A DNA stretch of 64,000 bases from the NCBI RefSeq assembly GCF_019492185.1, contig NZ_JAICCF010000004.1, positions 434,001-498,000 on the forward strand. The letters are read 5' to 3'. This document shows positions 7,134-16,467 of the stretch, one piece after another (the stretch's first letter is position 1; each line of letters starts with the position of its first letter). This DNA is from Chitinophaga rhizophila (GTDB lineage: Bacteria > Bacteroidota > Bacteroidia > Chitinophagales > Chitinophagaceae). A program made the position numbers and the translations under genes. The notes under the pieces were generated by a model. It saw only the letters and a program-made list of their open reading frames with translations. It was not told where the DNA came from and made no database searches.

Positions 7134-9368
7134 ATGAATATCAGAAGTATTGTCAATAAGGATAACGTCAACTTATTGAACTGTGAAAGTGAACCGATTC
7201 ACATCCCGGGATGCATCCAGGAACATGGTTTTTTAATAGGCCTTTCTGCCGATTCACTACTGATCAGATATTGTAGCGAGAACGTATTGCAGTTCACCGG
7301 TTTTACTCATACCCAATTGCTGGGAAAACCTTTACAAACGATCTGTAGCGCGGAAGAAGAAAATATGCTACGTAACTTCCTGGCTGCGGCACAATTTGAC
7401 CAGAGTCAGCCTTTTTCCTTTGCTGTCAACAATGTAAATTACAATACCAAACCGCATATCAGTAACAGTACCGTTATCCTGGAATTTGAACCATTCCCTG
7501 ACGGTAGTCTGGACCTCCCCAATCTATATAGGCAAACCCAGCAATTTGTTTCCTATCTCAACGTTGCGCAGGATCTTAGGCAGCTTTGCCATTCCATCGC
7601 ACAGGAGACCAGGGCCATCACCGGTTATGACCGTGTAATGATTTATCGCTTCGATAAAAACTATAACGGAGAGGTGATTGCTGAGGCAAAACGTGAGGAT
7701 CTGCTGCCGCTTTTAGGACATAATTATCCTCATACCGACATCCCCGCCCAGGCCAGAGCATTATACCTGACCAATATGCTGCGGATGATTGTCGATGTAG
7801 ATTATAAGCCAGTCCCTTTGTATACGATTGCTGATGAACGGGAAGAAAAACAACTTGATCTCAGCCAGTCTATACTCAGAAGCGTATCGCCCATCCATAT
7901 CGAATACTTAAAGAATATGGGCGTGAAGGCAACATTGACCATCTCTTTGATACAGGATAACAGGCTATGGGGAATGATATCCTGCCATCACTATTCGGCT
8001 AAGAACATACCTCATTACACCAGACTGTCCACACTCCTGCAAGGGTATTTTTTCATGTCCCAGATTAAAGTGCGGCAGGCGGCAGATGAATACAAATACG
8101 CACAGGAGATAGAACAGCAGATACAGCCACTGCTGGAACTCATGACTACCAGCGACAATTTTATTGAAGACCATTTCAATAATCCGTTGCTAAGAGACTG
8201 TATCAAGGCGTCCGGCTTTGTCATTATCTATAATGATGTAATTTATAGGAATGGAAACGTCCCGGGCGACAATCACCTGCTGCCCTTACTAAAGTGGCTT
8301 AGGAAACATGCCAGCGGCGGGCAATATACTACTGATCATCTGATAGAGGTTTATCCTCCGGCTGATGAACTAAGTGATACCGTGGCAGGTCTGATCTATC
8401 ATGCCCTGGACTCAGAAGGCAGGAACTGCGTCATCTGGTTCAGGCCTGAAATGGAGAAGTCAATCAACTGGGCCGGGAACCCTAGTAAGGCGATAGTGAT
8501 GGACGCAGACGGGGCCAGACTCTCTCCACGAAAGTCCTTTGAATTGTGGAAAGAAGTCGTAAAATTCTTTAGCCTGGAATGGGCTGCCCCGGAACAGGCC
8601 GTTGCTGCCCGCTTAGCCAATAACTTTCAGAAACAGGCTCACCTGGCCGATATACGTCGTGAAGAAACACGGTACAAACAACTGGCCGCTAAACTGGAAT
8701 CTGCCAACGCAGAACTGGAAAACTTTAACTGGATCAGCGCACATGACCTGAAAGAACCCCTGCGTAAAATACAACTCTTTGCCTCCAGAACCTTCTATTC
8801 AGAAGTCTCCATTGACGTATACAAGGAATCACTGATCAAGATACAGACAGCTGCATCCAAGATACAGCTGCTGTTGGATAGTATGCTTTCCTTTGCTACC
8901 ATGAGCAAAACAAATGAAGGTTTTGAGACGATAAATCTTAACAATACCCTCAGTCAGGTGCTGGGAAAATACCGTAAAGAAATCAATGCGAAAGAAGCGG
9001 TAATCACTACGGATGCCTTGCCACACATCAGCGTATTACCTTATCAGACAGAACAACTGTTCTCTAATCTGATATCTAATTCGTTGAAGTTTTCAAAGGA
9101 CGATGTTCCGCTCAAATTGAATGTCACTTACGAGAAAACCAGGTACTATCACGTTATTTCCTTCGCAGACAATGGAATAGGATTTCATAATAAATATGCG
9201 GATATCATTTTCAAGATCTTCCAGAGCCTGAATTATAAGGGTAACCAATCCAATATCGGTATAGGACTGGCCATCTGCAAAAAGATTATGGATAACCACA
9301 ATGGTAGTATCTCTGCTGATGGACAAGAAGGCCGCGGCGCTGTGTTCAGCGTATCCTTCCCCGTATGA
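7134..9368 (+). CDS. Bacteriophytochrome sensor histidine kinase
   Basis: Domain order is PAS-GAF-PHY-HisKA-HATPase. Cys17 lies just before EPIHIPG, the bilin-attachment position of bacteriophytochromes. The GAF domain has HTDIPAQAR (Asp202) and SPIHIEYLKNMG with the conserved His. The PHY tongue motif PRKSFELW starts at Pro465. The kinase has SAHDLKEPLRKI with phospho-acceptor His537, the N-box near residues 645-649 and the G boxes DNGIGF and GIGLAICKK. It should be a red/far-red light sensor that phosphorylates a response regulator. Neither a haem oxygenase (biliverdin supply) nor a partner regulator gene is adjacent, so both must be elsewhere. No signal peptide or membrane segment; cytoplasmic. 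Confidence 0.95.
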   Translation: MNIRSIVNKDNVNLLNCESEPIHIPGCIQEHGFLIGLSADSLLIRYCSENVLQFTGFTHTQLLGKPLQTICSAEEENMLRNFLAAAQFDQSQPFSFAVNNVNYNTKPHISNSTVILEFEPFPDGSLDLPNLYRQTQQFVSYLNVAQDLRQLCHSIAQETRAITGYDRVMIYRFDKNYNGEVIAEAKREDLLPLLGHNYPHTDIPAQARALYLTNMLRMIVDVDYKPVPLYTIADEREEKQLDLSQSILRSVSPIHIEYLKNMGVKATLTISLIQDNRLWGMISCHHYSAKNIPHYTRLSTLLQGYFFMSQIKVRQAADEYKYAQEIEQQIQPLLELMTTSDNFIEDHFNNPLLRDCIKASGFVIIYNDVIYRNGNVPGDNHLLPLLKWLRKHASGGQYTTDHLIEVYPPADELSDTVAGLIYHALDSEGRNCVIWFRPEMEKSINWAGNPSKAIVMDADGARLSPRKSFELWKEVVKFFSLEWAAPEQAVAARLANNFQKQAHLADIRREETRYKQLAAKLESANAELENFNWISAHDLKEPLRKIQLFASRTFYSEVSIDVYKESLIKIQTAASKIQLLLDSMLSFATMSKTNEGFETINLNNTLSQVLGKYRKEINAKEAVITTDALPHISVLPYQTEQLFSNLISNSLKFSKDDVPLKLNVTYEKTRYYHVISFADNGIGFHNKYADIIFKIFQSLNYKGNQSNIGIGLAICKKIMDNHNGSISADGQEGRGAVFSVSFPV

Positions 9369-9382
9369 TCTTCAAAAAGTAC

Positions 9383-9390
9383 TACCTTTG
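9383..9390 (+). promoter_or_regulatory. TAnnTTTG-type -7 element before ywbE
   Basis: TACCTTTG matches the Bacteroidota sigma-A -7 consensus exactly and lies 18 bases before the ywbE start. No clear -33 element was found. Confidence 0.45.
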
Positions 9391-9408
9391 CGTCCTTAAT
9401 TTTTAATC

Positions 9409-9618
9409 ATGGAAGGTCAATACAGAAAAGATATATACCCGGGACTGGCAGTTGGCATTATTCTTAAAAAAGATCAACGCAGCGGTAAACTGACATATGG
9501 TATCGTTAAAAATATTCTCACCTCTGCCGCCTACCATTCCCGGGGTATAAAAGTCAGACTCGAAGATGGTCAGATAGGCCGCGTAGCAGCCTTTGCTGAG
9601 GACGAGGACCTACTTTGA
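9409..9618 (+). CDS. ywbE: YwbE family protein (DUF2196)
   Basis: A 69-residue protein that matches the YwbE family along its whole length, with the conserved RKDIYPGL, GKLTYGIVK and GIKVRLEDGQIGRV segments. The small basic beta-rich fold suggests nucleic-acid binding but the role is not established. Its 3' end overlaps the convergent DUF4132 gene by 9 bases. A consensus -7 element precedes it. Confidence 0.9.
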   Translation: MEGQYRKDIYPGLAVGIILKKDQRSGKLTYGIVKNILTSAAYHSRGIKVRLEDGQIGRVAAFAEDEDLL

Positions 9619-12600
9619 ATATTCAAGTTGACCGAGGATAGTTGGATCCTGAATGTCCTTATCCCTTGCCAGCAATAATACTTTCGACATCAACTCTGCT
9701 GATTTCGGATCATCGTCTGCAAATGGAAGGAATAACCGTCCACGCTGTTGCGCATGTACCGGCAGGATAGACAGATACCTTCCTGGCATCTGGTGTACAA
9801 TAGCACTTCCCAGGTGTACGCTGTATTCTCCGTAGTGCCCTGCAATTTTAGCATGCGTGCCAGCAACCATCACATTATCCAGCTTGAATAGTCTGAGCGT
9901 TTCTTTCAGTAATACCGTTCTCATTTCGATAGTTGAGTGACTTGCCTCCGGATCTACGCCGCCGGCATGCGCCACACTTACTACCAGGTCTATATCCCGC
10001 ATCACCTCACTGAAGATCCGTGGGTCAATATCTTCAAATGCTACATTACCGCCGGTCTTAAGACGATGGAAGATCACTTCCTCCAGTACCGGACTTTCCA
10101 CTTCAGCCGGAGAGAACCAGTTAGCCTGCGCATACATTTTCACCATAAAGCCCAGCTGATGGAATACCTTCTGCAGCCCTTCCTCATAATCCACTTTCCA
10201 GCCCCTGGATTTCAGCAATGCAACAGTTTTGGATGGTTGTACCTGGTGACCGGCATAACGGCGGGAAATAGACTTCTCCTGTAGCTCCTCGGCCGTTGGC
10301 AGATACAGTTCACGGAAGATCTGTTTAAATGGCTGCGCCAGTTGCTTGTCAAAACAGTAATGCTGATAGTCAGCCCAACTGCCAGATGTATGCAGATCCA
10401 CACAGTGCGCAATCCTGATCTGATCCCTTGCAGTTAACTGGAAAGCTTCGCCTTTGGCAGGCACCAGCGTACCATCTTTCCAGAAACCATGACCATTATT
10501 AGTTACAAAGACCAGCTTTTCTAAATGTCTGGCTATCACCGGATGCTGGAAAAGATTAGCCAGTTCAGCCACCTCAAAGACATCCCCCTTAACCATTGCC
10601 TCTTCTAATGCCTGACGCGACCGGCGGAATTGTTGCTTCAGGACCTTCTTAAATTCAAGCAACTCCAGGATCTTCACATCTTTTTTATACTTGGCAGGGA
10701 TACTGGCCAGCTTTTTATCACCCTTGAAAGCAACAACATCAGCTTCACCATCTTCTCCGATAACCAGACCAATCAGCACATCATCATACTGTACCTGGGT
10801 TTCTTTGGAAAGTATATCCTGCACCTGCTTGGTTTCCATCGCCCAGGTCAATCTTAACGGATCAGCATAACCGGCATTTCTTGCCAGGTTTTCCATCGCA
10901 ATGCGAATAGCAATACCTTCACTGCTTTGCTTCTGAGCGCCAAATTGTTTGCTTTCCTTCTTAAACTGCTGAATATATTCATAGCGGGACAGAATGTCCT
11001 TCTCTGCACCTGATTTGCTCAGCGGTACCAGTCCGTATACCCGTAGATAATCCTGATCACGCTTGTCTTTTACTTTTTCAGTTACTTCCTTGATCTTAAG
11101 GTTACCTGTCATCACATCCGCATACAATCTTGCCCTCCGATGCCCGTTACCGTCACTGATATACCTGGCAGCGTCATATACCTGCTGCCAGCGCTCCTGC
11201 CCTATCTCTTTATAGGCTTTCACAAACCAGTCTTTATCTACAGCGCCGTCTTTAAAGTCCTGTACGTCTACGGCAGAATAACGGGCAATCTCGCTTTCAG
11301 CCTCGGCGGTCTGTTCAGCATAACCAGAAGTTTTGGTATGCGCATGCATCCACCAGATAGCTGCATCCAGCCCTTTCCAGTCCAGAAAGCGGCTTACGAA
11401 TTTCTGCCATTGTGGTGCATACACTGCTGCCTCCAGCAGGCGCGTCTCTGTTGCTTTAATGCGGCGCATGGCCTCCGCAAATTGTTCATCCGTATCTGTC
11501 CCAGCCGGGAAGCAGTTTTTCAGCAATGTGCTGAATAATTGTTGTTTGTTTTCGCCCTTCGAGTAATAAACGTAGCCTTTATTTAAAGTTGTCTTACCCA
11601 GCCCGGCCAGTATATCCGCAAAGCGGTTGATACCTTCCAGGTACCGTATCTCAGTTACATACTCTGTTACCGGTGTAGCCGTATCACCGCGTTTCAGTTC
11701 GATGTCAAGCAGGTGTTCTCTTACCCGCACAAACATAGGTTCCAGAAACGGGTAACGCTCCAGGTAAGTATAGTTATTCCTGTTGTGCCTTCTATTGCTG
11801 GCATATGCGGGATATTTATGCGTACTTTTCTTACGGGATAAGTCACGTATATTGTCACGCTGCATGATCGCCCGCATTATCTCATTCTCGGTAATCAGCC
11901 CCTGTTGGTATGCTTTACAGAAAATCTCCAGCGGAGGATAATTGTATTTTATGTTATCCGGCAAACCGCTGTATTGCCGCCAGTGGTACAACTGCCAGCA
12001 ACGTTCTACCTGTGCATCTGATAGTTCAGCTACCGACAGCTTATTGATATACCAGTTCAGCATCGTATCCTGCTGCCAGCCATCGCCGGCTTCATAATAC
12101 CGGTACTCCTCTTTTTTACGATAGGACAATACTTCCGGCGGTAGAAGGGCAAAGAGGTTTGTTGTTGCTCCTATAAGAAATTCTTCTTTATCTGCAAATG
12201 GATAGATCTCCGCCAGCGCTTCTGTAATCCCTAACAAAGGATTCGTCCACTTGTATTTATATGCTTCCGGCATATTTGCAGGGAGATAGTCGGACAACTC
12301 CGGAATATGCGGTTTGGCGATAAGATTGATATCCTCGAAAGTCTCATAATCTGATTGTACTGTCAGTTCGTTCAGTATAAACAGATCCCGCGCAGTTAGT
12401 CCCGATTGATCAAACCATGCTTTCCACACTTCATGTAAAGGATAGGTGGCATAAATTTCCTCAGCAGACATGTCGCTATCATATACGCTATAGGAACTTC
12501 TGAACATATTACCGAGCAAGACCTTCTCACGTGAATTACCGTAATTGTCTACCTCATATTCATGATCACGGTGTTGCTGTATCAGGTTATAAAGATCCAG

Positions 12601-14682
12601 CAGGGCCTTTTTGAGGCCGGCTTCCGGCAATGTAAAGCCGTACTCATTGTCTGACCGGCTTTGATTGTATAAGTCGTTAGGATCTATCTTCGGAGCTACA
12701 ACCGGCGCAATGAACGACGGGTCATAGAGTCCGTATCCGTTGCTGCTGTCATATACTACCCCCTGATCATCCCCGGAAAGCTGATCCAGCAGGATTGACT
12801 CTTTAGGTGTGATGGTCTTACGCTCCCGGAAAGTATCCAGTAAAGGGGCTATCTCTTTAGACAGGCGTTGCTGGCGTTGCAGCTGTATGGAAATATCCAG
12901 ACCTGCAAGGCGTTGTTCGCCATCACCGATAAGCAGTTCCTGCAACTGTGTAGTCAATATATCGTCCGGTTGCTTCAGCAAAACACCAATAATCTGACTA
13001 CGGAGGCTGCTGCTTTTACGTTTTAAGAGCTCTTTTAGCACAGCGGCTTCTTCTGCGGATAGTGCGATGTTGGTCAAAGCACGCAGGGCGGTAGTCTGCA
13101 GAAACTCACCTCGTTCTTTTATGATACGCATACAGTATGCACGCTGAAAAGCGTTCAGTGGTGTAATTTCTTTCTTTTCCTCCCAGCTGTATCCCGCATA
13201 GTCAGGCAATATCATTCTGGTCATGCTGGTCTTTACATTCAGATCCATATCATCAAAATATGACAGCATGATGTTCAGCTTATCCTCATCATCTTTTGAT
13301 AGGGGTATCATAGCATCCAGTACCTCACTACGCCTGTAAACCCCGTTCATCCAGGCAAACGGCTTATTGTCGAAGGTTTTCTCTTTGACTGAAGAACGCT
13401 GCAACAGGGCATGTAACTGGCCGAACAGCTCCGGGTAATAGGTTCTGAAGTATTTTGCATCGTGTATCACGTGCTGGGTAATGGTTCTGACAGCAAGACC
13501 ATTGACAGCGAGGCTTTCGTCCTGAACACCGCTTATCAGGATGGGCATATTTAACAGGGAATGGCCGGTATCCGCCACGAAGTATTGTGCCAGCCAGCGT
13601 TTCTCTACAGACTTGCTTTGGGTCAGCGCTGCCAGGTAAGGCGCGGTCAGTTCGACGTCATAGACACCCTGTGCCCAAAGGGCCATCAGTACATCAGCAT
13701 TGTTATCGCTCTTAATGGCAGCGGGAACAAGGGAAAGGTCAGACATGTAAAGGTGGGCCTTCTCGAGAAAGCCTTTTACAGCAGATTCCTTTTCGGACTC
13801 CCAGTTTACACCAGCCCATACATCCAATGCACGCACGACTGAGGAGAATCGCATCAGCTTATGATCGATGATCACCCGAAGCATATGTATAAGTGCGCCG
13901 GTGCTGGTATCGTCAAGTTGCTCCAGCACTACCTGGCGAAGCCCTTCCTGACGCTGTGCCGCCAGCAGTAGCTTTTCTACCAGTGTCCATGCATCCTCCC
14001 GATTACTCAGTAATAAGGCTTTGATGATGCCGCTGCTAACCTTGCCAAAATTGTCTTTGTTGTAGATGATATTCTCCAGCAAAGAGAAGACTTCTTCATT
14101 GCCCAGGTCAATAGCTGCCGCCCACATATGGTACCCGTAACCGGTGGCATGCTGATGGTCCCAGAGAATCTGTTCACTGATACTAAGATCATGCGCTATA
14201 TAGCGATACTGCGTATCGTACAGGGGGGTATTGGTCTGGAAGATAATCCCTTTCAGGAAATTGAGCTGATTAGGTAGATACAGCTCTCTTCTGCCAGGTG
14301 ACCGGTAAGAGCGGCGATAGCTACCGGTCTGATACATCAGATTGGGAAATTTGGCCCAGGCATGCCTGATATACACCGCCTTTTCTTCCCCAAAGAGGTA
14401 GCGCAGCAGGTTATATGCCTCAGGATCCTGCCACTCTTTTTCCGGTAACAGTTCTATCAGCCTTTTACAGGCCTTGCTTCCATAGCTGATATCGTACCAT
14501 AGGGAGTTACTGGAAACCTCGTAACCTTCGAGCCTGCCCAGTAGTACAAGGGTAAATTCTGCTGTATTTCTGGTGAGTAATGGGTGGCTGGAACTACCGT
14601 TATAAACGGATTGCAGGGTTGAAACGAGCTGATTCTCGAAATCAGGGATGATTCTCGAGTCGAGAAATTCTTTTACATTCAT
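9610..14682 (-). CDS. DUF4132 domain protein (1690 aa)
   Basis: A very large cytoplasmic protein with no signal peptide. The N-terminal half is helical and repeat-like, consistent with HEAT-type solenoid repeats. The C-terminal quarter has the segments typical of the DUF4132/MolR (YehI) family, including GWKVDYEEGLQKVF, VVSVAHAGGVDPE and GRYLSILP. The family has no settled biochemical function; members are linked in the literature to WGR/MoxR-type gene contexts and to molybdate-regulation gene names, but no such neighbours are found here. A 144-aa protein 24 bases upstream is probably co-transcribed. The 3' end overlaps ywbE by 9 bases. Confidence 0.85.
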   Translation of the reverse strand: MNVKEFLDSRIIPDFENQLVSTLQSVYNGSSSHPLLTRNTAEFTLVLLGRLEGYEVSSNSLWYDISYGSKACKRLIELLPEKEWQDPEAYNLLRYLFGEEKAVYIRHAWAKFPNLMYQTGSYRRSYRSPGRRELYLPNQLNFLKGIIFQTNTPLYDTQYRYIAHDLSISEQILWDHQHATGYGYHMWAAAIDLGNEEVFSLLENIIYNKDNFGKVSSGIIKALLLSNREDAWTLVEKLLLAAQRQEGLRQVVLEQLDDTSTGALIHMLRVIIDHKLMRFSSVVRALDVWAGVNWESEKESAVKGFLEKAHLYMSDLSLVPAAIKSDNNADVLMALWAQGVYDVELTAPYLAALTQSKSVEKRWLAQYFVADTGHSLLNMPILISGVQDESLAVNGLAVRTITQHVIHDAKYFRTYYPELFGQLHALLQRSSVKEKTFDNKPFAWMNGVYRRSEVLDAMIPLSKDDEDKLNIMLSYFDDMDLNVKTSMTRMILPDYAGYSWEEKKEITPLNAFQRAYCMRIIKERGEFLQTTALRALTNIALSAEEAAVLKELLKRKSSSLRSQIIGVLLKQPDDILTTQLQELLIGDGEQRLAGLDISIQLQRQQRLSKEIAPLLDTFRERKTITPKESILLDQLSGDDQGVVYDSSNGYGLYDPSFIAPVVAPKIDPNDLYNQSRSDNEYGFTLPEAGLKKALLDLYNLIQQHRDHEYEVDNYGNSREKVLLGNMFRSSYSVYDSDMSAEEIYATYPLHEVWKAWFDQSGLTARDLFILNELTVQSDYETFEDINLIAKPHIPELSDYLPANMPEAYKYKWTNPLLGITEALAEIYPFADKEEFLIGATTNLFALLPPEVLSYRKKEEYRYYEAGDGWQQDTMLNWYINKLSVAELSDAQVERCWQLYHWRQYSGLPDNIKYNYPPLEIFCKAYQQGLITENEIMRAIMQRDNIRDLSRKKSTHKYPAYASNRRHNRNNYTYLERYPFLEPMFVRVREHLLDIELKRGDTATPVTEYVTEIRYLEGINRFADILAGLGKTTLNKGYVYYSKGENKQQLFSTLLKNCFPAGTDTDEQFAEAMRRIKATETRLLEAAVYAPQWQKFVSRFLDWKGLDAAIWWMHAHTKTSGYAEQTAEAESEIARYSAVDVQDFKDGAVDKDWFVKAYKEIGQERWQQVYDAARYISDGNGHRRARLYADVMTGNLKIKEVTEKVKDKRDQDYLRVYGLVPLSKSGAEKDILSRYEYIQQFKKESKQFGAQKQSSEGIAIRIAMENLARNAGYADPLRLTWAMETKQVQDILSKETQVQYDDVLIGLVIGEDGEADVVAFKGDKKLASIPAKYKKDVKILELLEFKKVLKQQFRRSRQALEEAMVKGDVFEVAELANLFQHPVIARHLEKLVFVTNNGHGFWKDGTLVPAKGEAFQLTARDQIRIAHCVDLHTSGSWADYQHYCFDKQLAQPFKQIFRELYLPTAEELQEKSISRRYAGHQVQPSKTVALLKSRGWKVDYEEGLQKVFHQLGFMVKMYAQANWFSPAEVESPVLEEVIFHRLKTGGNVAFEDIDPRIFSEVMRDIDLVVSVAHAGGVDPEASHSTIEMRTVLLKETLRLFKLDNVMVAGTHAKIAGHYGEYSVHLGSAIVHQMPGRYLSILPVHAQQRGRLFLPFADDDPKSAELMSKVLLLARDKDIQDPTILGQLEYSK

Positions 14683-14706
14683 TTAGACTAATTAAGGGTT
14701 TTTCAA

Positions 14707-15141
14707 TTACCAGAGACTTCCTGCCAGGAATGTCAATCGTATAAATGTGATCACTGTTTGCGGAGTCAGGTCAAAATGGTCAGAGAGTTCTTTGAGTTCC
14801 AGGTCATCTGCAAAGACAACGTACATACCGTCCTGGAAGGCCAGTAAGGCTGTTTCCTGTGCTTTCGCCAGATCTGCTTTCTGTTCATTATAGATACTGC
14901 CAAAACCAACCTTACCACTTACAGCCTGTCCCTCGATCTGTTCAGTGGTAAGGAAGGGTAACATGTTCTTCTCTAAAGGTTTACTATTGTAAGTAATGAC
15001 CTGCTGTTTCACAACTGCGGTGATCAGGTCCCGGACAGAAGGCTTCACGCCGATGTCGTCAATCTCTATCCGTTGCTTCTCTAAGATGGCATGTTTACGT
15101 CCCGCTAACTTTATATTTACTATCAGGTCCATCTGGGTCAA
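14707..15141 (-). CDS. Small partner of the DUF4132 protein, unknown family
   Basis: A 144-residue soluble protein with beta-rich N-terminus (DLIVNIKLAGRKHAI) and a helical C-terminus. I do not recognise a domain. Its stop lies 24 bases before the DUF4132 start on the same strand, so the two genes form a likely operon and may encode a complex. It is divergent from the 15210 gene. Function unknown. Confidence 0.7.
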   Translation of the reverse strand: MTQMDLIVNIKLAGRKHAILEKQRIEIDDIGVKPSVRDLITAVVKQQVITYNSKPLEKNMLPFLTTEQIEGQAVSGKVGFGSIYNEQKADLAKAQETALLAFQDGMYVVFADDLELKELSDHFDLTPQTVITFIRLTFLAGSLW

Positions 15142-15174
15142 AAGGTTAATAATGGAGCTGCCAAGATAAAAAAA

Positions 15175-15205
15175 TTTAGATAAACAGGAGTTACGGCTAT
15201 CTTTG
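15175..15205 (+). promoter_or_regulatory. Promoter for the DUF6965-like gene
   Basis: TATCTTTG at 15198-15205 is an exact TAnnTTTG -7 element. A TTTAG at 15175-15179 lies 18 bases upstream and could be a degenerate -33 element. The ATG follows 4 bases after the -7 box, implying a very short or absent leader. Confidence 0.45.
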
Positions 15206-15209
15206 CCGG

Positions 15210-15443
15210 ATGAAATATGCCGACAAAGAGATCCAGGAGATGGAGGAGTTTTTCAGGACAGCTGATTTACCTAAAACAATTGTATTAAGTCCAGGGGTTG
15301 TCATTACCGATGTGAATGCGTTTGTATTCAGTCACCTTCAGATAATAAAGTTGAGGCAGGGTGTAGGGATTTTTGAGCCATTTTATGATCGCCTGGCACA
15401 GGTGAAGAAGATATTAACACCAGCGGTTCAGGGAGTTAGCTAA
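15210..15443 (+). CDS. DUF6965-like small protein
   Basis: A 77-residue acidic protein with the pattern seen in DUF6965 proteins of Bacteroidota: EMEEFFRTADLP at the start, then ITDVNAFVFSHLQIIK and a FEPFYDRL end motif. No function is known for this family. It converges with an AraC gene and overlaps its stop by 4 bases. A good -7 element lies directly upstream. Confidence 0.7.
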   Translation: MKYADKEIQEMEEFFRTADLPKTIVLSPGVVITDVNAFVFSHLQIIKLRQGVGIFEPFYDRLAQVKKILTPAVQGVS

Positions 15444-16339
15444 ATGCTCCCTGCTGCGAGCAGCTTTGCAGAACGGGGTGTCATACCTGTCTGCTTTTTA
15501 AAGAAGTTATTGAAATACGCCGGATAGTCGAACCCCAAAGCATAGGCAATATCTGCAATACTCCAGTCTGTATTACGGAGTAATAGTTTAGCTTCAGCAA
15601 TAATTCGTTCCCTGATATGTACAGTAGTGGCCTTTCCGGTTACATCCCTGACCGCGTGGTTCAGGTGATTAACATGAACAGCCAGGCTTTTTGCGTAATC
15701 CCCCGCAGTTTTCAGCTCCAGGGTCCGGGAAGGCGCTGTGATAGGGAATTGTCTTTCAAGTAATTCCAGAAAAGACATGGTGATACGCACGGCAGCACTC
15801 GTCTGACGGCTAACAGGTGCAACCGGCTGGATACGCAATGCTTCATGGATCACCAGGTTCACATAATTCTTGATTACGTCAAACCTGTGTATATATGCAG
15901 ACGCTTCTTCCTCAATCATTTTCTTAAACAGTGTCTCTACAGTTGCATATTGTGTATCGTTGAGGAAGCATACGGGTACAGTACCTATTTTAAATAAAGG
16001 AGAGTCCTGAAAGGATAACTGGCTACGCTCATGGATATTCATGAATGCTTCTGTAAACTGGCAATAATAACCCGTCCAGTGGTCTGAGATAGGTTCCCAG
16101 CTATAGGGTACCAGTGGATTGGAAAAGATGAGGGCTGGTCTGTCTATCAATACGCCGGTATCAGCATAATGTAGCCTGACCTTTCCGCTGAACAATGTTA
16201 TTTTATAGAAATCCCTCCGGATATATGGAGTGGCAGCTTTAAACTGATTACTGACTGACTGCACTTTAAAGTTGCCGTTCTCAAGGGTCATTCTGTCACA
16301 TCCAACTAATCCCTGGCTACTATTTACGTTGGCTTCCAT
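15440..16339 (-). CDS. AraC-family transcriptional regulator
   Basis: A 299-residue regulator with a cupin-like N-terminal half and the C-terminal AraC double helix-turn-helix. The first pair is weak around KSLAVHVNHLNHAVRDVTG, the second is WSIADIAYALGFDYPAYFNNFF followed by TGMTPRSAK. It lies downstream of and on the same strand as the TonB receptor (129 bases apart), though separate expression is possible. The regulated genes are not evident; candidates are the receptor or the molybdo-hydroxylase locus. Confidence 0.88.
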   Translation of the reverse strand: MEANVNSSQGLVGCDRMTLENGNFKVQSVSNQFKAATPYIRRDFYKITLFSGKVRLHYADTGVLIDRPALIFSNPLVPYSWEPISDHWTGYYCQFTEAFMNIHERSQLSFQDSPLFKIGTVPVCFLNDTQYATVETLFKKMIEEEASAYIHRFDVIKNYVNLVIHEALRIQPVAPVSRQTSAAVRITMSFLELLERQFPITAPSRTLELKTAGDYAKSLAVHVNHLNHAVRDVTGKATTVHIRERIIAEAKLLLRNTDWSIADIAYALGFDYPAYFNNFFKKQTGMTPRSAKLLAAGSI

Positions 16340-16467
16340 ATTATCAAATTTGAGATAAGAATATTCTACTATAAATCTACAGCAAAATAGTCTTACTCAA
16401 ATGATTTGGAATGGTTTGCATGTCTTTGGAGGCTGAATTATGGGTACTATTTAATAGAATAGTGCCG

